Positions 12,801 through 24,800 of a DNA stretch of 64,000 nucleotides are shown here, in pieces. Positions within the stretch are counted from its first letter, which is position 1, and each line of letters opens with the position of its first letter. The position numbers and the translations under genes are program-made. Source of the stretch: Macrostomum hystrix (lineage: Eukaryota; Platyhelminthes; Macrostomidae); the NCBI GenBank assembly GCA_950097015.1, contig CATNEN010000024.1:744001-808000 (forward strand). The letters are read 5' to 3'. The notes under the pieces are model-generated. The model made no database searches and was not told where the DNA came from. It worked only from the letters and a program-made list of their open reading frames with translations.

Positions 12801-15800
12801 TGAGACACGGGAGAGATGAGACACGGGAGAGATGAGACAGGGGAGAGATGAGACACGGGAGAGATGAGACACGGGAGAGATGAGACACGGGAGAGATGAG
12901 ACACGGGAGAGATGAGACACGGGAGAGATGAGACACGGGAGAGATGAGACACGGGAGAGATGAGACACGGGAGAGATGAGACACGGGAGAGATGAGACAC
13001 GGGAGAGATGAGACACGGGAGAGATGAGACACGGGAGAGATGAGACACGGGAGAGATGAGACACGGGAGAGATGAGACACGGGAGAGATGAGACACGGGA
13101 GAGATGAGACACGGGAGAGATGAGACACGGGAGAGATGAGACACGGGAGTGATGAGACACGGGAGAGATGAGACACGGGAGAGATGAGACACGGGAGAGA
13201 TGAGACACGGGAGAGATGAGACACGGGAGAGATGAGACACGGGAGAGATGAGACACGGGAGAGATGAGACACGGGAGAGATGAGACACGGGAGAGATGAG
13301 ACACGGGAGAGATGAGACACGGGAGTGATGAGACACGGGAGAGATGAGACACGGGAGAGATGAGACACGGGAGAGATGAGACAGGGGAGAGACGAGACAG
13401 GGGAGAGATGAGACACGTGAGTGATGATACACGGTTAGATGAGACACGGGCATGAGGCAGGGGATCGAGAGATGAGTCTGGGGATCGAGAGATAAGTCTG
13501 GGGATCGAGAGATGAGGCAGGGATCGAGAGATGAGGCAGGGGATCGAGAGATGAGTCTGGGGATCGAGAGATGAGGCAGGGATCGAGAGATGATGCAGGG
13601 ATCGAGAGATGAGGCAGGGGATTGAGAGATGAGGCAGGGGATCGAGAGATGAGTCTGGGGATCGAGGGATGAGGCAGGGGAGCCGGATTCAGGAAACCTG
13701 TCTGCCGTACTCAGCCTTCAGAGGGAAGGTTGCCGACCCCTGCTCAGCAGTCTCTTTCTATGTCCCAACCTGTCAAATTTTTACCAGCAGCAAGTTATCA
13801 TGCCCCCAACAAGTTAGGGAGCAGGTTTTTTATGAAAGAATTCCTAATGCGCAACACAGGTTCCGCTGCAGCAGAGAGCACACAGTTAGCTAGTTAGCTA
13901 GTTTGATCACGCAACTTACTGCTGAAGCCAGTTGATAACAATTTGCTATACCAGCATGTTCTGCCCCGCCATTGACTCAACTATCAGGGTGCAATAAAAC
14001 AGAGCGGGCAACTGGCTGTCCCCGTCCTAACAACTGCAGCAATTCAGGTAGCTATAGGCCTCCCCCCCGACAGTGGCAGAATATATAACAACTGTCATAC
14101 CAGATGGGTCCCTTAAGTTGGCATATACAGTTTTTTTAAATGTATAACTGCCCCGAGAAATAATGAGCTGCTTTGAGTTTGCCGGCCTGGAACTAAGAGG
14201 GGCTGTTTTATTGTGTGAGTTTTTTGTCAGTTTAATAAATTTTATTCTCATCTTCCTACGCAAAAAACCTTCGGATCTTGTCTAGAAATTTTTTTCCCAA
14301 CAAAAGTTCTTTCCTATTTTGATAATAAACAATTTTTTACGACATAATCGTTTTCTAAAGACTTGGTCCACTTTTTGCTTTGCAGCTAAATTAACTCTTT
14401 ATGTTCTGGTTTTAATGTTCTAATTCTTATTTGTTGCTGATTCCTTGTTTTACAGGAAAATTAATCCAAAACATTTCAGGGATTGCAAGTGGCCCTTCCA
14501 TCGGCCGCACTGGCTTTGTCTACTCACAATCAGAAGTTGGATACCACCAGTGAGTGACCATTACTGAGTGACAATATGCTGTAGATACTAGAGTGACAGT
14601 CGGCTGTAGATGCTAGAGGGACAATCGGCTGTAGATGCTAGAGTGACAACAGGCTGTAGATGCTAGAGTGACAACAGGCTGTAGATTCTAGAGTGACAAC
14701 AGGCTGTAGATGCTAGAGTGACAACAGGCTGTAGATGCTAGAGTGACAACAGGCTGTAGATGCTAGAGTGACAACAGGCTGTAGATACTAGAGTGACAAC
14801 AGGCTGTAGATGCTAGAGTGACAACAGGCTGTAGATGCTAGAGTGACAACAGGCTGTAGATACTAGAGTGACAACAGGCTGTAGATGCTAGACTATTAAA
14901 CCAGACACAACAAAGACTGAAATTCACAAAAAGTTTAGGAGCCAAATAATAGAAGCGAAGATGCGTAGAAAAAAAGGGGGATAATTTGAAGCAGTTCGGC
15001 TACAGAAGATGATAGCTTGGCCAGCAAGCAGAGGAAGGAAGAGGGAGAGGTGGGCCCTGCTCACGGCTGAGCACGATCGAGTTTATTGAGCAGCAGCTCC
15101 AGTGCTGCTGAATAATTTAACAAAAGATGAGGAGAAGTGGTATTGATGAAGTGTAGGCAGTGGCAGCAGCAGCAGCAGCAGCAGCAAAATGTTTTCTCCT
15201 CACTTTTCTGCTATCCCTTTTCTTCTCGCTGGCTTTGTGCTCAGACGAGTTTAAATCTTCTCAGAGCATTGCAAGGCGTTCAAACCGCGTTCCGATTTGC
15301 AGGCCACTATCACATCTTCGTTGGCGACCTGGCGCCAGAGATTGAGTCGCACCAGCTTAAAGAGGCGTTCTCAGCCTTCGGCATTGTGACGTGAGTTTGA
15401 TAAAAAGGGAAAATTAAATTGGGACTTGGATAGCTAGGACTGGGATTTTTATAGCTAGGGTTGGGATTTCTGTAGCTAGAATTGGGATTTTTGTAGCTAG
15501 CATCTGGATTTTTGTAGCTAACAGTGGGATTTCGGTAGCTAGTAGTGGGATTTCGGTAACTAGCGTTGGGATTTCGGTAGCTAGCGTTGGGATTTCGGTA
15601 GCTAGCATTGGGATTTCGGTAGCTAGCATTGGGATTTCGGTAGCTAGCATTGGGATTTCGGTAGCTAGCATTGGGATTTCGGTAGCTAGTAGTGGGATTT
15701 CGGTAGCTAGCATTGGGATTTCGGTAGCTAGCGTTAGGATTTCGGTAGCTAGCATTGGGATTTCGGTAGCTAGCATTGGGATTTCGGTAGCTAGCATTGG

Positions 15801-18800
15801 GATTTCGGTAGCTAGCATTGGGATCTTGGGATCGAATGTTCCAATGTTTGACGTTCTAGACATTAGATTTCTGGTTTTGTTGAACGATGAGAAAATCCTA
15901 AGCGAGACAAAGAAACACAAATCTGTCACTTTGACTCCGGCTTAACCGGATCTGACTGGAACCACCAATGCGTTAGTCGAGTACAAAATGAGATGCCGTG
16001 GTTCGATTACCCGGCCTCAGAGTCTGAATATAGTCGGCAGCCGGTTAGAGTTCAGCAATCAGGAGGCTGGTTTAACTAACCTGACCGCGACGCTGCTGCC
16101 ATATAGATCACTTCCTGGCCAAAGGGAATGAGATTCGTATTGAATAAACAGGCCGCAGATCCCGCAGTCGGATCCTATTATGTGTGCGCTCGTTCTGTCG
16201 TGCTGGCGTCAGGGAGACAGGGGTCTCTCTATCTCTATCTCTCTCTCTACTTCTTGCTTTTCATAGGTTTTCTTCTCTATTTTCTTCTTACTCAATCGCA
16301 ATCATTTACGCCCAACTTCGTCTGTCAACATTTAAGATTTTTTGTGAGTTTTCTACTCAGTTGATCTTACCTTGCTCAGACTGTGCACAATGATTGTGCT
16401 CAGGCATTTAAATTGGATGTCTGGCGTGGCAAAGACTGACAGGCGAAGGAGGGGGAGAGACTAAACTAAATAGTTTATGCAGACAATGAGATAAATGATA
16501 AGAGGCTGGCGGATAGGAGATAGTGATCCCTAAACGGAGTTCGCAGAAAATGAGAGGGAGATAACGGAGAAGAGATAAGGTAAGGGAGATTGGGGAGTGA
16601 GAGGGGAGATAGTGAGAGCGGAGATAGGGAGAGGGGAGATAGTGAGAGCGGAGATAGGGAGAGGGGAGATAGTGAGAGCGGGAGATAGGGAGAGGGGAGA
16701 TAGTGAGAGCGGGAGATAGGGAGAGGGGAGATAGTGAGAGCGGAAGATAGGGAGATGGGAGATAGGGAGAGGGGAGATAGGGAGAGGGGAGATAGGGAGA
16801 GGGGAGATAGTGAGAGCGGGAGATAGTGAGAGCGGGAGATAGTGAGAGCGGGAGATAGGGAGATGGGAGATAGGGAGAGGGGAGATAGGGAGAGGGGAGA
16901 TAGGGAGAGGGGAGATAGTGAGAGCGGGAGATAGGGAGAGGGGAGATAGTGAGAGCGGGAGATAGGGAGAGGGGAGATAGTGAGAGCGGAGATAGGGAGA
17001 GGGGAGATAGGGATAGTAGAGATAGGGAGAGGGGAGATAGGGAGAGGGGAGATATGGAGAGGGGAGATATGGAGAGGGGAGATAGTGAGAGGGGAATAGG
17101 AAGAGGAGAGATGGGCAGAGGAGAGATGGGGAGAGGGGAGATAGTGAGAGGGGAGATAGTGAGAGGGGAGATAGTGAGACGGGAGATAGGGAGAGGGGAG
17201 ATAGTGAGAGGGGAGATATGGAGAGGGGAGATAGTGAGAGGGGAATAGGAAGAGGAGAGATGGGCAGAGGAGAGATGGGGAGAGGGGAGATAGTGAGAGG
17301 GGAGATAGTGAGAGGGGAGATAGTGAGACGGGAGATAGGGAGAGGGGAGATAGTGAGAGGGGAGATATGGAGAGGGGAGATAGTGAGAGGGGAGATATGG
17401 AGAGGGGAGATAGTGAGAGGGGAATAGGAAGAGGAGAGATGGGCAGAGGAGAGATGGGGAGAGGGGAGATAGTGAGAGGGGAGATAGTGAGACGGGAGAT
17501 AAGGAGAGGGGAGATAGAGAGAGAGGAGATATGGAGAAGGGAATTGGAAGAATGGACAACAAGCTGAACCTGAGCTGAGGAGTGTTCTCATTAAGGAGTG
17601 TTAAAAAAGCAGGGTTTAATTTCAAACTGATTGGCAGCAGTTTTCGTGCTAGTCCAGCTCAGTCAGTTATGTCCTAATGTTACAAAAGCGATTCTCAACT
17701 GATAAAAGCTTCGAACAGAATCTAGTCAAATCGATTCTCTCATTATTGAAAGCTAATCAACGAGTCAGGAAATCAATTAAAAATAGTAGGGCTGGGACTC
17801 CTGGGATGGCCTCCCGGCCCCAGTCGAGCATTGCTGTTGAAGATCATTTTGAGTAGGGCAAACGGTTGGCAGCCGAGGCTAGGAGAGATCGTGTAACCGA
17901 CAAGGGGTCCGCAGTGGGATTTCGAGCTAAACAACCTGTATAAATAATGAGCTGCCGGTGCATCTCAGGCTTCCTCCATGGCTGAAATGGCCAATAAACA
18001 GCTGCAGAGAAAAAAAACTGGCCTCTTGTAGACTCAGCAACACTCGGGGAATGAGAAAGAAGAAAGATAAGACTCCGCGCCTAAGCGCGCCTTATCGCAT
18101 TTCTCCCTGCAGGGCCGAAACCGAGAGTTGGATTCTGTTGAGGTGGTGGCGCAAGAGAAGCTGCATTGCACCCATTCGATCCATAGTCAGCTCTCTCATT
18201 TCTGGTCTATTTCAGAAGAGCAGCAGAGCAGGCATTTGTCCATGCAGTCCTCTCTCTCTCTCTGAGTCGTTTTACGACCGCTTCCGGGCGGTTGTCATTT
18301 TTTTCTCGGCGATTTATTATCATGCCCCATCCACAGCCCAGCACACCGGGGGGATCTTGGCCTGATGGGAGAGGTGAGCTGATCCCCAAAAAACCTCAAC
18401 AAACTTGATGCCGGTGGTGCTCAGTTTAATGTAGGCTATTAATTATTATCGTTTCTGGTCACGTGGAGGTGCTAAAATCATTCGTCCGCGATTTTCGCAT
18501 CAACTGATGAATTCGCGATGTTGGAGCAAACACGAAATATTAATTGTAACTTTTTAAAGCGATATTTTGGGCTTTAATGTAGAAAGGAATTTACGTTCTA
18601 AAGTACATTTAAATAAAACTTCAAATCAAACATTTAAATTTTCTGACCTTGAGCGCTCAACAGATTTTTTGGGGTTCTTATATCGGGACGCGATAAACGA
18701 CTTGACAAAAAACTGATAAGGAAGTGCTATTTTTAGAACTCAACCGAAGGCCCACTGTCACGTGATTATGATAAGATAGGCGTTCAGCCCCGTGTTGGTT

Positions 18801-21800
18801 GGATTGGCTGAGGCTTCAAGTGTATTCTATTATTATCGTCCAATCGAATCCTGAATGGCGCTAATACAGCCAATTCTTCTCTGCCTTTCAGCGAGTGCAA
18901 GATCATCAAAGACATGCACACTCAGAAGCCTAAGGGCTATGGCTTTGTGGCGTACGCCAACAGAGAGGAAGCCGAGGAGGCTATGCAGAAGATGAACGGC
19001 CAGCTCCTGGGATCAAGGACCATCCGAACTAACTGGGCCGTCAGGAAGCCGCCCCAGCCGCCAGGTGGGTGATACGGGAGTGGCATTAACCCAACTAAAT
19101 TAATTAAGGATTCGATTCATACTTAATTCAGCAGTTTTTTCTTTGTTTTAATCGCATCAGAGTAGAAAAAATGATTGAAGCCTACTTTGCATTTTTTTCC
19201 CAACTGGAGGCTGAAGAGTGTGCCGGTAATTTTTTAAAAAGCATTTTTAGTAATTGGATAAGCACTTATTTAAATGTCAGCCAATATACTTGTAAAAGGC
19301 GCCTATACCGGCTGCAGCGTCCCCTAGGGAGATGAAAATCCCACTGCCCGAGAAGGCGAAATAATAATATGGGAAGATGTAGGAAAATTGCAAATCGACC
19401 CAGATCCTCACAGATATCTCCTGACTCCTTTTTCTATACTCACTCTTTTGCTTATTCTTCTCAAGTACATCAGCAGACACATCAAAGGTGTCGACATAAA
19501 ATTAAAAATATGTTAATGAGCAAGCGTCGAAATTCAAAGATTTTCTAGCGAAGAAAAAAAGGAAAATAAATTTGAGCACCGAGGTCTCTGGGCAGCTCCG
19601 GCCAAGCTAAAATGCGGAATCTGAGCAGTCGGGGGGGGTGGGAATCGGCCCTAATTTATGCCGGAGCCACCGCCACCTTACCCACATGTACACCCGCACA
19701 CATGCTATACATATATCTATAGTATATACAAATACAAGTATATGCGCACATGCGTGCCGCCAAATCGATGAGGCCAGAATTCTGGCAATCAGGCTGGTGG
19801 GGTGGGGGCGGGACTGACCAAGGGAATTTGGGATGCCGCTGCCGTTAGCCAGGATTGAAGAGATCGAGAAATGAAAAGGAGGAGAAAACTTCACCACGGG
19901 AGTCTAGATGGAGACCATTGGGAAGGAGGGAGCGGGTGCGGCGAATCGGGAACGCCCCAGTGTAAAGTGGGCCTGCCGGGTTTGTCGGGAACGAGGAGGT
20001 AGTTCGACTTTTTGGTTCGAGTCCGGGCCAAAGGGATCTTCTTGGGAAGCAATCTCGGTGGGCCGCCGCTCCAATTTTCCTATCTCTTTCTCTCTTTCCT
20101 AACTGAGAAAGTGCACAATGAACACTAGCTGCACCGCAGTCCTGGTACAGATATAGAAAATAGACCAATTAAGCCATAATCGACACGCTTTACAGACCGT
20201 CTTTACAGCTATCGTAATTTTTTAAATCATCGTTTAGTTAAAGTCGACATCCTCGACACACACATCCACGGTTCCCATGAGCCATTTTTCACTGGTTGGC
20301 CGCATCCAGGATTCCCATGAGTCATTATTCAGTGATTCTCCGCATCCAGGATTCCCATGAGTCATTATTCAGTGATTCTCCGCATCCAGGATTCCCATGA
20401 GTCATTATTCAGTGATTCTCCACATCCAGGATTCCCATGAGTTATTATTCAGTGATTCTCCACATCCAGGATTCCCATGAGTCATTATTCAGTGATTCTC
20501 CGCATCCAGGATTCCCATGAGTCATTATTCAGTGATTCTCCACATCCAGGATTCCCATGAGTCATTATTCAGTGATTCTCCACATCCAGGATTCCCATGA
20601 GTCATTATTCAGTGATTCTCCACATTCAGGATTCCCATGAGTCATTATTCAGTGATTCTCCGCATCCAGGATTCCCATGAGTTATTATTCAGTGATTCTC
20701 CGCATCCAGAATTCCCATGAGTCATTATTCAGTGATTCTCCACATTCAGGATTCCCATGAGTCATTATTCAGTGATTCTCCGCATCCAGGATTCCCATGA
20801 GTCATTATTCAGTGATTCTCCGCATCCAGGATTCCCATGAGTCATTATTCAGTGATTCTCCGCATCCAGGATTCCCATGAGTCATTATTCAGTGATTCTC
20901 CGCATCCAGGATTCCCATGAGTCATTATTCAGTGATTCTCCGCATCCAGGATTCCCATGAGTCATTATTCAGTGATTCTCCGCATCCAGGATTCCCATGA
21001 GTCATTATTCAGTGATTCTCCACATCCAGGATTCCCATGAGTCATTATTCAGTGATTCTCCACATCCAGAATTCCCATGAGTCATTATTCAGTGATTCTC
21101 CACATCCAGGATTCCCATGAGTCATTATTCAGTGATTCTCCACATCCAGGATTCCCATGAGTCATTATTCAGTGATTCTCCACATCCTGAATTCCCATGA
21201 GTCATTATTCAGTGATTCTCCACATTCAGGATTCCCATGAGTCATTATTCAGTGATTCTCCGCATCCAGGATTCCCATGAGTCATTATTCAGTGATTCTC
21301 CGCATCCAGGATTCCCATGAGTCATTATTCAGTGATTCTCCGCATCCAGGATTCCCATGAGTCATTATTCAGTGATTCTCCGCATCCAGGATTCCCATGA
21401 GTCATTATTCAGTGATTCTCCGCATCCAGGATTCCAATGAGTCATTATTCAGTGATTCTCCACATCCAGGATTCCCATGAGTCATTATTCAGTGATTCTC
21501 CACATCCAGGATTCCCATGAGTCATTATTCAGTGATTCTCCACATCCAGGATTCCCATGAGTCATTATTCAGTGATTCTCCACATCCAGGATTCCCATGA
21601 GTCATTATTCAGTGATTCTCCACATCCAGGATTCCCATGAGTCATTATTCAGTGATTCTCTGCATCCAGGATTTCCATGAGTCATTGTTCAGAGATTCGC
21701 TGGGATTCCCATGAGTCATTGTTCAGAGATTCGCTGGGATTCCCATGAGTTTTTGTTCAGTGGTTTTCCGCATCCAGGATTCCCATGAGTCATTATTCAG

Positions 21801-24800
21801 TGATTCTCCGCATCCAGGATTCCCATGAGTCATTATTCAGTGATTCTCCGCATCCAGGATTCCCATGAGTCATTATTCAGTGATTCTCCACATCCAGGAT
21901 TCCCATGAGTCATTATTCAGTGATTCTCCACATCCAGGATTCCCATGAGTCATTATTCAGTGATTCTCCACATCCAGGATTCCCATGAGTCATTATTCAG
22001 TGATTCTCCACATCCAGGATTCCCATGAGTCATTATTCAGTGATTCTCCGCATCCAGGATTCCCATGAGTCATTATTCAGTGATTCTCTGCATCCAGGAT
22101 TCCCATGAGTCATTATACAGTGATTCTCTGCATCCAGGATTCCCATGAGTCATTATTCAGTGATTCTCCGCATCCAGGATTCCCATGAGTCATTATTCAG
22201 TGATTCTCCACATCCAGGATTCCCATGAGTCATTATTCAGTGATTCTCCGCATCCAGGATTCCCATGAGTCATTATTCAGTGATTCTCCACATCCAGGAT
22301 TCCCATGAGTCATTATTCAGTGATTCTCCACATCCAGGATTCCCATGAGTCATTATTCAGTGATTCTCCACATCCAGGATTCCCATGAGTCATTATTCAG
22401 TGATTCTCTGCATCCAGGATTCCCATGAGTCATTATTCAGTGATTCTCCGCATCCAGGATTTCCATGAGTCATTGTTCAGAGATTCGCTGGGATTCCCAT
22501 GAGTCATTGTTCAGAGATTCGCTGGGATTCCCATGAGTCATTGTTCAGAGATTCGCTGGGATTCCCATGAGTTTTTGTTCAGTGGTTTTCCGCATCCAGG
22601 ATTCCCATGAGTCATTGTTCAGTGGTTGGCTGCATCCAGGATTCCCATGAGTCATTGTTCAGTGGTTGGCTGCATCCAGGATTCCCATTAGTCATTGTTC
22701 AGTGGTTGGCTGCATCCAGGATTCCCATGAGTCATTGTTCAGTGGTTTTCCGCATCCAGGATTCCCATGAGTCATTGTTCAGTGGTTTTCCGCATCCAGG
22801 ATTCCCATGAGTCATTGTTCAGTGATTCTCCGCATCTAAAATTAATTTATTAACCAACCCCCGTCCTTCCATTATTCTGAGGTTCATAATTGAGTAATAA
22901 AGCTTACACAAGCATGTTTTAACGACTGTGTAAATGGCAATTAAAATCAACGAATTGTTGGTCTCATGCCTTGTTAGCTATGCTCATAGATTGCTGTAAA
23001 TTATCACGGGATAACAATGAAGCCAAACAGTTCATAATCCACCCTGTGCCACTAGCACTCATCCCTTCACCTGCCCTCACAGCACATAATGCGATCATAA
23101 AAAAAATTTTAATGACAAAATCCAGCAGAATTTTTGTGTTTTTTTTCTCTGCTAACCCAACGGAAAGCACCAGAGCAAACTAATTTGCCAGCATGCTTTC
23201 ACAAGTGGAAGATAGCGCTGTATCTATCCCTGAACGCCCTCGTCATTGTTCCAAACTCACCTCTGTATAGGGCAAAGTGTTAGGAAAATTGTTAAACAGA
23301 TCCTCCGCTCTCTAGCCAAATTGCCATCAGCCGATCGTCCTCCAGTCTTCCACTCTCGGGTCTCGCCACTCAACCAGACTCTAGAATTCCGCCACTGCAG
23401 ACCATCCAACTCTCCGCTCTCCCCCTCCCTACCAGGACCCAGCGTGGACTAACACATCCCTTAACATTCTATTTTCGCTTTTCATTCGCTATTGAGCATT
23501 CTTTGAAAAAGCTCACTAGCTCCTTTAGACACACTTATAAACCCGTCAGCCATTCTCTAAGCTCACGCTTCGTATTCTGGCTTGAATAGTTTGTTGCTTT
23601 GCAATCTCACTCCATTCTGTCTCTCTGTCCCTCCAAAGTCGCCGCTTGTTTCAAACCCGCCCTACTGAACGCATTGCATGACAATTGCATGACATTCTCT
23701 TCTCCCACTGTCTGTGGACAAGTGGGAGCAGCTCTAGCCGTCCAACCTTTCTGCCATGACTGGCCAACAATATCCTAGCTTAAGCTTTATTATGTAGCTT
23801 AGCGGATAGAAACCCATAAATTAATGACAGCGGCTGTCCTTTTACCAGATATTGCGAGTAATTTGATATGGCTGCCCTACTCTCTCCACTCTACTTTTCC
23901 TGTCTGCCCTCCTCTCTCCACTCTACTTTTCCTGTCTGCCCTCCTCTCTCCACTCTACTTTTCCTGTCTGCCCTCCTCTCTCCACTCTACTTTTCCTGTC
24001 TGCCCTCCTCTCTCCACTCTACTTTTCCTGTCTGCCCTCCTCTCTCCACTCTTCTTTTCCTGTCTGCCCTCCTCTCTCCTCTCTCCACTCTACTTTTCCT
24101 GTCTGCCCTCCTCTCTCCACTCTTCTTTTCCTGTCTGCCCTCCTCTCTCCACTCTTCTTTTCCTGTCTGCCCTCCTCTCTCCACTCTACTTTTCCTGTCT
24201 GCCCTCCTCTCTCCTCTCTCCACTCTACTTTTCCTGTCTGCCCTCCTCTCTCCACTCTACTTTTCCTGTCTGCCCTCCTCTCTCCACTCTTCTTTTCCTG
24301 TCTGCCCTCCTTTCTCCACTCTACTTTTCCTGTCTGCCCTCCTCTCTCCACTCTACTTTTCCTGTCTGCCCTCCTCTCTCCACTCTACTTTTCTACTTTT
24401 CCTGTCTGCCCTACTCTCTCCACTCTACTTTTCCTGTCTGCCCTCCTCTCTCCACTCTACTTTTCCTGTCTGCCCTCCTCTCTCCACTCTTCTTTTCCTG
24501 TCTGCCCTCCTTTCTCCACTCTACTTTTCCTGTCTGCCCTCCTCTCTCCACTCTACTTTTCCTGTCTGCCCTCCTCTCTCCACTCTTCTTTTCCTGTCTG
24601 CCCTCCTCTCTCCACTCTACTTTTCCTGTCTGCCCTCCTCTCTCCACTCTACTTTTCCTGTCTGCCCTCCTCTCTCCACTCTACTTTTCCTGTCTGCCCT
24701 CCTCTCTCCACTCTACTTTTCCTGTCTGCCCTCCTCTCTCCACTCTACTTTTCCTGTCTGCCCTCCTCTCTCCACTCTACTTTTCCTGTCTGCCCTCCTC

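Noticed and set aside
12221..13453. Minus-strand open frames of 364-410 residues
   Set aside because: All three frames of the 16-bp array are open with identical peptide content, which is a repeat property and not a gene.
15960..16060. Possible third tRNA-like element
   Set aside because: The B box is imperfect (ggttcgattac) and no A box or stem arrangement is convincing.
20265..22840. CRISPR-like regular array
   Set aside because: There are no unique spacers between repeats, the units are head-to-tail and the context is eukaryotic.
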